From: Bolinopsis microptera | Taxonomy: Eukaryota; Ctenophora; Tentaculata; Lobata; Bolinopsidae | NCBI RefSeq assembly: GCF_026151205.1 | Contig: NC_087074.1 | Location: 7,288,726 to 7,352,725, forward strand | DNA: 64,000 bases | Direction: 5' to 3' | Shown: piece after piece, positions 25,195 to 36,226 of the stretch | Numbering within the stretch: the stretch's first letter is position 1 | How the letters are laid out: the number at the start of each line of letters is the position of its first letter | Translations under genes and position numbers: made by a program | The notes under the pieces: model-generated | Database searches by the model: none | What the model saw: the letters and a program-made list of their open reading frames with translations, nothing else | What the model was told of the DNA's origin: nothing

Positions 25195-25344
25195 GTGAAC
25201 TTTTCATGGTTTTGAATGCCTTTGAGCGTTCATTTTAATGTTTGTTTAAAATTATATGTCCGTTTCTTTTTTCTTTTTAAATTTTTTTATTAAAAATTGT
25301 GTTTTATTTCACACAATGTCCGGTCAAATAACGTCCGATAAGGT
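25195..25344 (+). mobile_element. Relic of a pogo-like right end
   Basis: Contains tggttttgaatgcctttgag followed by tgtccg phrases and an end aacgtccgataaggta, matching the right terminus of the pogo-like elements at 35644 and 38323. The same relic lies at the same place in R2 (to 41062) and R3 (to 58783), so it predates the tandem duplications. Confidence 0.65.
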
Positions 25345-25366
25345 AAAGTTAAACATAGAAACATAC

Positions 25367-25487
25367 CATTTTGGTTAGCAGCAGCGGCCCCCGGCCCCCT
25401 AATGAAGATAGTCAGAATCAAGATGGTCAAGATATCCTTGGTGCTGACTATTGTGAACTCTTCGGAAACCCAATGGCAATAGTTCAT
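25367..25487 (-). CDS. R1 signal-peptide exon
   Basis: First coding exon: ATG at 25487, 40 codons plus one base, donor gtatgtttc (phase 1). Encodes MNYCHWVSEEFT, a hydrophobic core ILTILILTIFI, then RGPGAAAANQN with a plausible cleavage site after AAA. R2 and R3 have the same exon at the same length; they also have a second Met (MVST) that here is Ile, so the upstream Met must be used. Targets the product to the secretory pathway. Confidence 0.75.
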
Positions 25488-25520
25488 CTTTTCAACACAA
25501 GCCTACTTTTCAACACAAGC

Positions 25521-25563
25521 CATTACCATTAGGCCTAGACAGTGTCTAGGCCTAATGGTAATG
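25521..25563. repeat. Perfect 43-base palindrome
   Basis: Two 21-base arms (cattaccattaggcctagac plus a, and its complement) around a single G. R2 and R3 have only one arm at this place, so the second arm was added in R1, probably by fold-back template switching. It lies in the putative 5' UTR. Confidence 0.9.
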
Positions 25564-25645
25564 TGGACCATTTTCTGTCTGGTAGCAATCCACCAATCGC
25601 GATCTTGAGTCTTCCCTCTCTGAGAGCCCTCGGTGGTGGGACGGC

Positions 25646-25655
25646 TTTTTATAAA
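25646..25655 (-). promoter_or_regulatory. TATA-like element upstream of R1
   Basis: TTTATAAAAA on the minus strand, about 160 bases upstream of the R1 start codon. The same element occurs at 41384-41393 upstream of R2. In R3 the corresponding site carries a MITE. Promoter function is inferred from position and conservation. Confidence 0.4.
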
Positions 25656-26800
25656 GATGGGCTAATGATCGAATAACTTGTACGCATACAGCAAGTTCTT
25701 AAAGTGCTAATGCTCTAATGCTATTCAAAGAGGTTGCTATTATACTACAGATCATAGTTTTAAGCATATATTTCAAGGAAACGGTGTGCCCACAAGAGCT
25801 CTCAGCTTATATTAGGACAATACTATGGGAGATAACATTTCATGAGCATTCAGATGACAGAACATTAGCGCTTTGGTACCGCCACCAGATGGACTTTTAA
25901 AGTGAATCCCTCTCTACAGAAAGAACAATCGTTGCGAAAAAATGATTAGCCTGAGGTCATCTGGTAATATCTCAATTATTTGCAATTTTACATAATTCAA
26001 ACATTTATTTAGATAATAGTAAAAATAGGTTGTGACATTTAAATCAATAAAATTTGACGTCTAAAATAGTGAACAAATATTACTCTAATTTATTTTTAGT
26101 TCTTCAAAACTAAAAATCAATTAAGTGAAATCAAAAAACTGCCTCAATATGTGATTTGTTAACCGTTTAACGTAAACTAGTCAACCTAAAATTAAATCAT
26201 ATCTTAGTTCGCGAAAAGGTCACAATTATACAGGTCATGTTGAAAAGTAACTCTAAAGAACTATTCCATCACACATCAGCGGACCTCTGTTGCAACAAAA
26301 GACACCCATGTTAGCATAAGCAAAATTTGCCAAGTTTTCGTGTGTAAACATAGTTATCTAAACAATTTAACTACTTAACTTAAACTATTAACTAAACATA
26401 TTACGTCTGTAAACTTAAACAAAGTCTGATATCTAAACAGATTTAGAAGGTCTGGTATTGAGGAGCTTGTTGGAGCAGGTAGGACATGAGTAAGACTAAG
26501 AGGTGGTGGATGAAGGACTGGCGTGGGTGACAGAGTTATAGGAATCATAGGTCTCGGACTCTCGCTACTTGACTCATTCAAGTGCTGCTACTTTCGATTA
26601 ATTCGTGAATTCTTGAGCATCAGATTTTAACAACTCTTTGTTTATATATAGTTCTCACGTTGCTAACTTTATAAGTTTGATCAGTCGGTTGATTTTAACC
26701 GCGGCGTTGATATTGTGTTTATAGCTAGGTTACAATCTTAATAACCTCCACGAGCGAGAGTTCAGTCTCTAGAGACCTGACTATAAAGAAGACGATCTAT

Positions 26801-27137
26801 TTAAACTTGATGAGCAGCAGAGTTGCCGTTCTCAATAACCAGACCGTTGACATGATGACTGTTTGTGGCTCCGTTGCCATTAGCAACTGGCTCTTGTGGC
26901 ACAATAGTAGTCAGTCCCTGTTTCTTGTGAACAGTCTTCAGCTGTATAGCTACACTCGGGTAGACTAGCAGGGTTGCGAAGAAGTCCTCTAGAGGGTTCC
27001 CGTTTATATCGTACTCAGCTCGAACTGAGGATCTGAAGCTAGCCACCAGGGTCACAAACCCGATGTAGAATATCCAGGCAATGGCGTAGGAACCGGGCAC
27101 TTCAATCTCTACTATGTGTAGGGTTATCCAGCTCAAC
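26801..27137 (-). CDS. R2 terminal exon, membrane span and PLAC8-like tail
   Basis: Acceptor cactctctcag, entry phase 2, stop at 26801. It encodes the end of one hydrophobic span, then a second (SYAIAWIFYIGFVTLVASF), then a cytosolic segment with RSSVRAEYDINGNPLEDF and YPSVAIQL, which resembles the C-terminal half of PLAC8 domains (R..vR..Y.I.G....D) though the PLAC8 cysteines are absent. The last 40 residues are Asn/Gly-rich. The open frame continues 5' to an ATG (27178), but the strong acceptor and phase match with 27350 argue for splicing. PLAC8 assignment is tentative. Confidence 0.75.
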
Positions 27138-27349
27138 CTGAGAGAGTGTTCGGGTGGTGATGTGTGATCAGAAACCATTGCACCTCATTGCAACTAATGT
27201 TAAATAAGTAAAAATCATTTTTATGTTGTAAAAAATAATGACAAACTTATAACTTTTAGGAACTAAAGATACTTATAATGCTATCTTAATGTGGATAAAA
27301 CTCATAACTTAAAAGTTTTAAGAATTAGAGATACTATAATGCTTCTTAC

Positions 27350-27436
27350 CACAGAACGGAGGCAGCAATAGCAACCATTGTTGAACCCGTCTTCTGACCT
27401 CCCTGCCTCATGTTTGTCTTGTAGAGAACAAGTGGT
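27350..27436 (-). CDS. R2 first membrane-span exon
   Basis: 87 bases, phase 2 in and phase 2 out; acceptor ggttaatccttcag, donor gtaagaagc. Encodes a basic juxtamembrane stretch (VLYKTNMRQGGQKTGS) and then the hydrophobic MVAIAASVLW that is completed by the next exon. Conserved in R3 (43096) and R0 (61068). Confidence 0.7.
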
Positions 27437-27648
27437 CTGAAGGATTATTGGTTAATAGACACCCAAACACGAAGTTATAAATGTGTTCGCTGCTTTTAAC
27501 ATATTAACACAGGACGTAATAAATGTTACTGAGAGACACTGGCAGTGGTCCATTCTAACCATGATTATGGGTTAATTTGGTCAAATTGATTGAACAATTT
27601 TTTGAAAGATTTCGACGAAAAGAGTAATCCTCCGCTTTTTGTACTTAC

Positions 27649-27730
27649 TGCTCACAGCTTATAAAATGGTCAACAAAGGATTCACATTTTGTCTTTTCAG
27701 TTGAACGGTTCGTTCCCGCTGAGCAAGGGT
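27649..27730 (-). CDS. R2 short cysteine exon
   Basis: 82 bases, entry phase 1, exit phase 2: the adaptor between the phase 1-1 ectodomain exons and the phase 2 membrane exons. Acceptor ctttgtttcag, donor gtaagtac. Encodes DPCSAGTNRSTEKTKCESF and HFISCEQ with three cysteines. It is conserved in R0 (61368) but deleted in R3. Confidence 0.75.
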
Positions 27731-28635
27731 CTGAAACAAAGTGTTATAATATGATATAATAGCAATACATCAAACCTTTGTTAAATCTTTGAATAGATTT
27801 TGAATTTAATTTAATGTTAAATACATATTTATAAATAAAATGTATTTAAAGTTTATTTGGGTTAGAAACGACATCTGGGTCCCTACCATCGCACAAGATT
27901 ATTCTCAATTTTCTTGTTGTGTTCCACAACTAACATTGAATAATGTTTATAAATGTTTAAAAACACAAATGTGTCTCACAGTGATGGAGTTATGTGTATT
28001 TTTTCAGGGTATTGATCATTACTTATCATGCAATGCCATGAAGCTCGTTTCTGTAATCTGTATTCTGAAATGGTGATTTGATTGCCGAGTGACACATTAT
28101 TTCTGGTATTGTACATGTAATTTCTGGTAATCAACATAGTTCATGTTCAAAATAAAATTTGGTCACAGCCAAATTGAAAATAATTTAGATAATAGCAATG
28201 TGTGTTAAACAGCGATCGAATTTTAGGAATTCAGCACAATAAAAGTATTGCAGTATATGACGAAAAAAACACTTTAAGTGGACATTTTTCTTGCTAATCT
28301 TGAATCCTCATAAATTAATTGGAGCTGACATTCTGTCTCTTTCTTCCTGTTCATCTCTATTCTGTCAACATTCGTCTAGACTTTATACAGCATCGTCTTC
28401 GTTCCTGGGGTTGTTAATTAATAACTTGAGATAGGAGTAGATTATCATTGGACCTTATTAAGATCTTCTGGTTTTTGTCATTTGAAATGGAAATCACCGG
28501 ATTTGCGGTTAGTTTCTAATATTTGCTAGACTATATCATCAAGGATTTATATTGTGACATTGAGCTAGATTCTACGTACATCTCACGATTGTATTAAGTG
28601 TTTAAATTGATTTTACATTTTATTTTGCTTTGTCA

Positions 28636-28722
28636 AATGCTGTTCCCTGTGTTGAGATCTCAGAGCAGGTTACCTCGATATTTTTTTGGGGACCTCTGGG
28701 TACTGGGTTTCTGCTGTCATAC
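28636..28722 (-). pseudogene. Sushi exon relic (R2)
   Basis: A stretch with the sushi core IEVTCSEIST preceded by a PEVP-like run, matching the sushi exons but without complete ends and with a frame change in the T run at 28681. The same relic is at 43470 in R3 and 62350 in R0, so it is ancestral. Confidence 0.5.
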
Positions 28723-28988
28723 TTTTCCACCCGTGAAACTTAAACATACATTTTCTTATTTAGATATCTAAGTTAGATTGCAGTATCATCTGAGCTATTG
28801 TTCATAGCCCATCAACTGTAAGATTAAATTAAATTAGTTGTCTATAGTTATATAACTAACTCTTCCCCTTACGACATTATTTTACCCCCTTTCGTCAGTT
28901 GTGATGATACTATCCTGGTTGTATGAAGAGTTTAGTTATCCTTTTGTAGTGATGCTATGGTAATTTAGCATGTTTGCTTCTACAATAC

Positions 28989-29183
28989 CTGTATTTATAC
29001 ACTCGGGTTCATTAAAATCGAAAATAAATTCCGTTCCTGAGGTGCAGGTCACCTCGCTGCTCCCTTGATTGAGAGCTCTGGATTCAACACAATTCACTTC
29101 CACCACGGTTCCTGGGACTACTGGGAACTTTGTTGATGTTCTGATCGCAGTTCTCCACTCAGCCTTCAGTCCCGTACAGCTCA
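28989..29183 (-). CDS. R2 sushi/CCP-like exon
   Basis: 195 bases (65 codons), phase 1-1; acceptor catatcgacag, donor gtattgtag. Contains VSCTGLKAEWRTAIRT, the VVPGTVVEVNC core, SSEVTCT and a final EPEC: four cysteines in sushi order. Lies between the cysteine-rich repeats and the membrane exons. Confidence 0.8.
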
Positions 29184-29452
29184 CTGTCGATATGTCATAT
29201 TAAATCACGTTGAACTAATTAATTGGGTTGTGTGATACAATTATAAGGGTTATTTTGACGGTTTCTTATGTTCTCTTCCGCGATTTAGTTTTCCTGTCCC
29301 AACCCAAACCCTTTCATGCAACCTCTAACATAATTATAGTATCGTTTGTTCGGGGGTCAAAGTCTCAAATACTGTATACCGTTTACCATTCTGTAGCACA
29401 GTTAATTCAAATTTAACACTCAACAATAATATAAGATTTAAAATTATCTTAC

Positions 29453-29548
29453 CACAGCCAGTTTTGTCAGAGTTTGGTTTCCATCCACCGTCACATGTCT
29501 CACAGCTTGTCATAGCATCATTGCGATATGTTCCTTCCCCACACGGCT
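29453..29548 (-). CDS. R2 cysteine-rich exon, type B
   Basis: 96 bases, phase 1-1, variant with GWKPNSDKTGCG at the end. The last cysteine-rich exon before the sushi exon. GCC2/GCC3-like. Confidence 0.8.
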
Positions 29549-29878
29549 CTGGAATTATAACGTTACAACTGGAAAATCGTTGTGGAAGATAAGAAAATCG
29601 TTATTATATAACTATAAGTACACTTCAGATGTGTTACAATAACATTAGATTTAAAACAATATGTGAAAAATTAATTATCCACGCAACCACGGTTTTTTGA
29701 TAAAATTATTACCACCCAGACTCTTACGGTTCTTGTATTTTTGTACCACAAATTTGCCTTCTTGATTATAAGCCCTATCTGGCGCCTTATCCTTATCCCG
29801 TTTTAACCCTTAGCCCATCTTTGCCCATCTATATATAAATATATTCATCTCAGCTCGGTTCTTGTTAACAATTCTTAC

Positions 29879-30022
29879 CACATTTTGTTCTCCCTGAGTT
29901 TCGTTCCTGGCCAAGTTCACAAGTTGTGCACAAGGCTGCTCCTTCTGAACTGATCGTGTTATCAGGACATTCTTCACATTTGTTCATCTCAATGTTCTTG
30001 TAGCTTCCAGCTGGACATGGCT
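29879..30022 (-). CDS. R2 cysteine-rich exon, type A
   Basis: 144 bases, phase 1-1. Six cysteines (EPCPAGSYKNIEMNKCEEC and LCTTC). Splice sites as in the R1 type A exons. Confidence 0.8.
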
Positions 30023-30180
30023 CTGAAGAATTAGGAAATCTTTAAACAGAAATTCGTTTGAACTACCTTATTAAGAAGTTATTGTGAGTACCAATATCCT
30101 CGGTTTTCATTCTATAGCACAGTTAATTCAAATTTAAAACATAACCATAATATTGAATATAAGCTTTAAAGTTATCTTAC

Positions 30181-30276
30181 CACAGGCTGTTTTGTCAGAG
30201 TTTGGTGTCAATCCAGCGTCACATGTCTTACAGCTTGTCATAGTATCATTCCGATATGTTCCTTCTCCACACGGCT
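30181..30276 (-). CDS. R2 cysteine-rich exon, type B
   Basis: 96 bases, phase 1-1, with NDTMTSCKTCDAGL. Essentially identical to the exon at 32024, its partner in the 1844-base tandem duplication. Confidence 0.8.
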
Positions 30277-30778
30277 CTGGAATTATAACGTTACAAATCA
30301 TAGTGGAAGATAAGAAAATCGTTATTATATAATAGTACTTAAGTACACTTCAGATGTGTAACATTAACATTCGATTTAAAACAATATGTGAAAAATTAAA
30401 TATCCACACAACCACTGTTTTTTGATAGAATTATTACCACCCAGACTCTTACAGTTCTTGTCTTTTCGTATCACAAATTTGCCTTCTTGAATCTAAGCCA
30501 TATCTGGCGCCCTAATCCAGGGTTGGGAAAAACGCAAATGGAATCTTTAAAAAACGCAAAAAATGCAACTTTTTCCATTTTCTTAAAAAACGTCAAAAAA
30601 ACGTTCAAAAAACGTTCTCGAACCCAAATCAAACCTGATATAATGATATCCCGCCAAATATGAAATAGCTAGACGTGTACACTGTACTGTGTATTTACTA
30701 TTTAAAGAAGTCTTCTAGAATGTTCGCTTGAATGTTATGACAGATATTTACTAATCCACAGTTCAAATCTTTGACTAT

Positions 30779-31103
30779 TTTTTTTTTTTTTTTAAGAGAG
30801 GCTGGGCCAAGATAGCCCACGAGAGGATAGCATTGAGATGCTCTGCCTACCTCTGGGGTGTGGCAACCTTGGGGAAGGTTGCCGGTGAAATCAGAGTGAT
30901 TGGTGGAGGATGGTGTAAGATGATATATGAGTCAAAATGATACGCTTAAATGCCAGCTGGGTTTGGAAAAGTAAAACGAGACGAGACAGCATATGAGATA
31001 ATACTTTAAGTCACCCCGGTCTGATCCAGCTCTTCCGGCACAATTAAGCGTTTGGTGCGGTTTGCGAAATTGACAATTGTGGTGATGTGTTGGTTGTCGA
31101 ATA
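30779..31103 (-). mobile_element. Poly-A retroposon (SINE or LINE tail), copy 1
   Basis: 325 bases on the minus strand ending in a run of at least 15 A (T on plus), flanked by the 14-base target duplication AAATCTTTGACTAT (30765-30778 and 31104-31117). Near the 3' end are the hairpins GGCAACCTT/AAGGTTGCC and TGGGC/GCCCA. No coding frame. Target-primed retrotransposition is clear; the family is not identified. It sits inside an older insert rich in AAAAAACGCAAA phrases. Confidence 0.8.
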
Positions 31104-31384
31104 AAATCTTTGACTATGAAATTGTAAATGTAGTTGAAATTAAGAAATGTTTAACACCCCTGCTTGCGTGATGTTCAGAAATTTGTTGATTTCTGGCATT
31201 TTCAAAACTTTTTTTCCTAAAAAAACGCAAATTCGTCTTTTAAAAAACGCAAAATTCATTTGAACTACCTTATTAAGAAGTTATTGTGAGTACCAATATC
31301 CTCGGTTTTCATTCTATAGCACAATTAATTCAAATTTAAAACCTAACCATAATATTAAATATAAGCTTTATAAAGTTATCTTAC

Positions 31385-31480
31385 CACAGGCTGTTTTGTC
31401 AGAGTTTGGTGTCGATCCAGCGTCACATGTCTCACAGCTTGTCATAGCATCATTGCGATATGTTCCTTCCCCACACGGCT
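31385..31480 (-). CDS. R2 cysteine-rich exon, type B
   Basis: 96 bases, phase 1-1, GCC2/GCC3-like with four cysteines. Tandem-duplicate partner of 33230. Confidence 0.8.
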
Positions 31481-31721
31481 CTGGAATTATAACGCTACAA
31501 CTGGAAAATCGTTGTGGAATATAAGAAAATCGTTATTATATAACTATAAGTACACTTCAGATGTGTATTGTGTTACAATAACATTAGATTTAAAACAATA
31601 TGTGAAAAATTAAATATCCACGCAACCACGGTTTTTTGATAAAATTATTACCACCCAGACTCTTTGCCCATCTATATATAAATATAATAATCTCAGCTCG
31701 GTTCTTGTTAACAATTCTTAC

Positions 31722-31865
31722 CACATTTTGTTCTCCCTGAGTTTCGTTCCTGGCCAAGTTCACAAGTTGTACACAAGGCTGCTCCTTCTGAACTGATCGT
31801 GTTATCAGGACATTCTTCACATGTGTTCATCTCAATGTTCTTGTAGCTTCCAGCTGGACATGGCT
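31722..31865 (-). CDS. R2 cysteine-rich exon, type A
   Basis: 144 bases, phase 1-1. Contains NISSEGAALCTTCELA-type end (LARNETQ region on the opposite frame is a shadow). Partner of 29879 in the duplication. Confidence 0.75.
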
Positions 31866-32023
31866 CTGAAGAATTAGGAAATCTTTAAACAGAAATTCGT
31901 TTGAACTACCTTATTAAGAAGTTATTGTGAGTACCAATATCCTCGGTTTTCATTCTATAGCACAGTTAATTCAAATTTAAAACATAACCATAATATTGAA
32001 TATAAGCTTTAAAGTTATCTTAC

Positions 32024-32119
32024 CACAGGCTGTTTTGTCAGAGTTTGGTGTCAATCCAGCGTCACATGTTTTACAGCTTGTCATAGTATCATTCCGATAT
32101 GTTCCTTCTCCACACGGCT
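32024..32119 (-). CDS. R2 cysteine-rich exon, type B
   Basis: 96 bases, phase 1-1; EPCGEGTYRNDTMTSCKTC and SDKTACG. Acceptor ataattccag, donor gtaagataa. Confidence 0.8.
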
Positions 32120-32622
32120 CTGGAATTATAACGTTACAAATCATAGTGGAAGATAAGAAAATCGTTATTATATAATTAGTACTTAAGTACACTTCAGATG
32201 TGTAACATTAACATTCGATTTAAAACAATATGTGAAAAATTAAATATCCACACAACCACTGTTTTTTGATAGAATTATTACCACCCAGACTCTTACAGTT
32301 CTTGTCTTTTCGTATCACAAATTTGCCTTCTTGAATCTAAGCCATATCTGGCGCCCTAATCCAGGGTTGGGAAAAACGCAAATGGAATCTTTAAAAAACG
32401 CAAAAAATGCAACTTTTTCCATTTTCTTAAAAAACGTCAAAAAAACGTTCAAAAAACGTTCTCGAACCCAAATCAAACCTGATATAATGATATCCCGCCA
32501 AATATGAAATAGCTAGACGTGTACACTGTACTGTGTATTTACTATTTAAAGAAGTCTTCTAGAATGTTCGCTTGAATGTTATGACAGATATTTACTAATC
32601 CACAGTTCAAATCTTTGACTAT

Positions 32623-32948
32623 TTTTTTTTTTTTTTTTAAGAGAGGCTGGGCCAAGATAGCCCACGAGAGGATAGCATTGAGATGCTCTGCCTACCTCTG
32701 GGGTGTGGCAACCTTGGGGAAGGTTGCCGGTGAAATCAGAGTGATTGGTGGAGGATGGTGTAAGATGATATATGAGTCAAAATGATACGCTTAAATGCCA
32801 GCTGGGTTTGGAAAAGTAAAACGAGACGAGACAGCATATGAGATAATACTTTAAGTCACCCCGGTCTGATCCAGCTCTTCCGGCACAATTAAGCGTTTGG
32901 TGCGGTTTGCGAAATTGACAATTGTGGTGATGTGTTGGTTGTCGAATA
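32623..32948 (-). mobile_element. Poly-A retroposon, copy 2
   Basis: Same retroposon as 30779-31103 with the same 14-base target duplication (32609-32622, 32949-32962). Identical flanks show it was copied by tandem duplication, not by a second insertion. Only the poly-A length differs appreciably. Confidence 0.85.
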
Positions 32949-33229
32949 AAATCTTTGACTATGAAATTGTAAATGTAGTTGAAATTAAGAAATGTTTAAC
33001 ACCCCTGCTTGCGTGATGTTCAGAAATTTGTTGATTTCTGGCATTTTCAAAACTTTTTTTCCTAAAAAAACGCAAATTCGTCTTTTAAAAAACGCAAAAT
33101 TCATTTGAACTACCTTATTAAGAAGTTATTGTGAGTACCAATATCCTCGGTTTTCATTCTATAGCACAATTAATTCAAATTTAAAACCTAACCATAATAT
33201 TAAATATAAGCTTTATAAAGTTATCTTAC

Positions 33230-33325
33230 CACAGGCTGTTTTGTCAGAGTTTGGTGTCGATCCAGCGTCACATGTCTCACAGCTTGTCATAGCATCATTC
33301 CGATATGTTCCTTCCCCACACGGCT
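33230..33325 (-). CDS. R2 cysteine-rich exon, type B
   Basis: 96 bases, phase 1-1. First cysteine-rich exon of R2 in transcription order, directly downstream of the pogo composite, so it is the natural splice partner for the F5/8C exon at 35726. Confidence 0.8.
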
Positions 33326-34129
33326 CTGGAATTATAATGTTACAACTGGCAAATCGTAGTGGAAGATAAGAAAATCGTTATTATATAAGTACTTAAGTAA
33401 AGTTCAGATGTGTTACAATAACATTAGATTTTTTAAAAATATGTGAAAAAATTAAATTTCCACATATTCCACGGTTTTTCGAGGAAATTATTTCCAGCCA
33501 GATTCTTGCAGTTCATGTCTTCTCGTACCACGAATTTTCCTTCTTGATTCTAACTCTAAGCCCAATACTAATTCAAATTGTTATCAGTCATTAGGGTTAA
33601 CGCTAAAAATTCGCCTCATCGACAAACTATGAAGCACAATGCATATTGCATAATGCACATACGGTGTAAACTCTGCAAAATAAATATTGAACCAAAACAG
33701 TTTTGAGTTTGTTTGGTAAAATAACTTTATACTGCGGACTGCCTATGTTCAAAATATTTTGTAAAAACGTCAGTTTTCAATTAATAATTGTTTTAACCTT
33801 TAGTAGCTGAAAATGGCTTGTCTCCATGATATCTACTACAAAATATGCAATATTTCTAAATTATAGTTAGCTATTTTGCAATCCGCTATTGCCAATATGA
33901 TTATAACTCTGCCTTCAGTGAAAGAGTGAATGAATAGGATTTTATCTCATTCGGAGGACAGTAATTGATAAAATTATGACCAAGCTTTGATAAGTTACTA
34001 GAAAACCCGTGGTCGCAGGGAGGAAGCTAATAGTATTTTTTGTTAATAAGTTTAAATCGCGTCAAAAAATCCTACACAACCGAAGATACAGCCGATTAAA
34101 ATGTTGCTCGCACTAAACAGAACGTAATA

Positions 34130-35644
34130 CCTTATCGGACCTTATTTGGACGGACATTACTTGAACGCTGGAGGCCCTAGCGTTCATCTTAATGTCCGTT
34201 CAAATAAAGTCCGTTCAATTAATGTCCGTCCAAAATATAGTCTGTTGAAATTTTTTCAAACATTTTTCCATTTCGAACTTTTTGTCCAGAATATGACAAC
34301 TTTGAAAACTTTATTGTGCCGTAAGTTAACGACGGAAAGGTTCTCCTTGGTCTGCCGGAGGCACAGCAAACTCTACTAGTATATGATGTTTTCAAGGGTC
34401 ACTTTGCGGAAAAAAGTCAACAAAATTATGGCACTCAACAACATAGTTCATGAACTAGTCCCCGCCAACATGACAAACTTGTTCCAGCCTCTAGATATTA
34501 CGGTAAATCGTGTTGCCAAGGACATTATCCGACGTTGTTATCTATACTATAATTTAAACTTGACGAAATTTCCCCGGCAACGGGGACATAGAAGAAAAAA
34601 CACCGAAAATCGACCTCAAAATGACCCTCTGGTGAAATCAAACCCAGCTCGCAAATGGAGTTGAAACCTCGCCATTTTTAACAGGGTTGTAGAAAAAGGA
34701 TAGGAATAGGCTATAGCATTCTTAGAATTTTGATTTAGGCTTTAGATTTTTTATAATTAACGTCGGAAGTGAGATTAAATAATCGTTAGAATAATGGCGT
34801 TATTTTAGCAAAGGTTTACTGCGCTGTTGCGTAGCAACGATAAAAATGCACGTGCGCGAGCAAGAACATCTTAACTTCTTAACTACGCGCGTTGTTATGC
34901 TGTATGCTACGTCATAACTTCAAAACTAGCTCACATTTACGCTCACGCTATGACTTATATTCATAACTTTGGTTGTGATTGGTATTTTTTGATGCGGTAA
35001 AAAGTATCGTTTTGGGAATCCGAATACTAACAACGCTGTCGCCATTCTTAAATAAATTACATTATGTCTACTGTATAACAGAGCTGTATGATGAAGAGAA
35101 ATTAAAACATAACTGATTTTTAAAATTTCCTCGAACAAAGCTTTCGACTAGCGGGTTTCTAGTAGTTCATATTACTGAGGGGAGGTAATGAAACAGTGCT
35201 AGGAAAGCTCTACGTGATGTTAAGGTTAACCTAAAGTTGTCTAAGATAAAACCACTTCACGCCGAATGGCTTGTAAAAGTTAACAATGAAATGCAGGACC
35301 GGGGTAGTTTGATAAAAAAAGATTTCCACAAAGCTAGAAATCACTGATGCTTGTTTAAGCATGGACTATTTCATGCACGAAAACCCATTTAATGAAGATG
35401 ATGTGTGATATTAGACACTGATCATGTACACATATTTTAACATTTTTACTGCATAATGACTGCTTTTCTTACTTACTGTATGAAAAATGGATTAAAAAAT
35501 CATTTGCTGAAATTTTAAAAAAATCAAAAAATTGAAAAAAATTCGGATTTTTTATGGTTTTGAATGCTTTCGAGCGTTCATATTAATGTCCGTTCACAAT
35601 TATGTCCGTTCATGTAATGTCCGTCCAAATAAGGTCCGATAAGG
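34130..35644 (+). mobile_element. Pogo-like element with transposase remnant
   Basis: Terminal repeats CCTTATCGGACCTTATTTGG and its complement, TA flanks, and internal TGTCCGTYC repeats near both ends. Plus-strand transposase fragments at about 34290-34540 include LLVYDVF-like, VPANMTNLFQPLDITVN and VAKDIIRR, the DDE_1 motifs of pogo/Tigger transposases (the second and third catalytic Asp lie in YDVF and QPLD). An insert of about 620 bases interrupts it (about 34543-35162). Inactive. Confidence 0.75.
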
Positions 35645-35725
35645 TATACATTATATATATAGAACATAATGAAAAAGTTGTAAAAACTGTAAAAACTGTA
35701 CACATTAAATTACTATAATACTTAC

Positions 35726-36172
35726 TAGAAGGAGAATAAAACACATCAATCTCTGCGAAAGACAATGTATATGGTGCCGTTTTATCCCTATCGGTCATCA
35801 TAACCTGATCTCCAACAAGATTGCAATAGAATGTGTATGTTTGATCCTCTACTGTTTTTGAATTGCTATTAACAACAATGACTCCACATAGAGATTTTTC
35901 ACCAGTTCCTGTGTTGACGACATTTACCTCAGTGTTGCTAAGTATATTCCAGCAACAGTTGATCCTATTGATGACTACTATCTTTGTGATGGAATATATC
36001 TTTCCAAAATTAAATTTCACCCAGTTCTCTTTACTAAAATCACCGCCATCTTTTGGGGCATATATGGTGTTCACGTCATCATCATACGCTTTTTCTGGCT
36101 TCCGCCCGCCCGCGCTCGGATGAATGCTCTGTGCCTCTGACGATACTATTGTTATCGGCTGGTCAGTTCCCT
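35726..36172 (-). CDS. F5/8 type C (discoidin-like) exon inside the composite
   Basis: 447 bases (149 codons), phase 1-1; acceptor cacttatttcag, donor gtaagtatt. Begins GTDQPITIVSSEAQSIHPS, then AYDDDVNTIY, WVKFNFGKIYSITKIVVIN, and ends YTLSFAEIDVFY, the order of a discoidin/F5/8C lectin-like domain (Y.A.DG..., W..V.LG....I..V.I..R, E..V). Such domains bind glycans or phospholipids extracellularly. Only R2 has it. It points the same way as R2 and is in the phase needed to splice to the exon at 33230. Confidence 0.75.
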
Positions 36173-36226
36173 CTGAAATAAGTGTATCTATTATAATGTC
36201 AAAATACTGTAATAAAAAGCATCAAC

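Larger units (their letters stand above)
18506..25487 (-). pseudogene. R1, receptor-like gene copy, degraded
   Basis: Locus-level entry for the lowest-coordinate copy of the array. Order on the minus strand: signal-peptide exon 25367-25487, disrupted ectodomain exon 22569-24195, cysteine-rich exons 21239, 20801, 20499, 19145 and 18866, sushi exon 18506-18697. All exons seen are compatible with phase 1 splicing. The ectodomain exon is split by a 1.2 kb transposon and carries indels, and no exon matching the membrane-tail exons of R2 was found downstream. It may be a pseudogene, or a secreted product made by skipping the broken exon, which would keep the frame. Confidence 0.6.
29990..33680. repeat. 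Tandem duplication of a 1.84 kb exon-bearing unit
   Basis: Two near-identical copies in a row, offset 1843-1845 bases. Each has one type B exon, a retroposon-bearing intron insert (from about 30514 and 32358), and another type B exon; a type A exon sits near the junction. Differences are few (e.g. cattgcgat versus cattccgat in the second B exon, poly-T length). It adds cysteine-rich exons to R2 only. Boundaries are approximate. Confidence 0.8.

Noticed and set aside
27138..27178. ATG upstream of the R2 terminal exon (also in R3 and R0) as a gene start
   Set aside because: A strong acceptor at 27138 and the matching phase 2 donor of the previous exon in all copies show the exon is spliced; the ATG is intronic.
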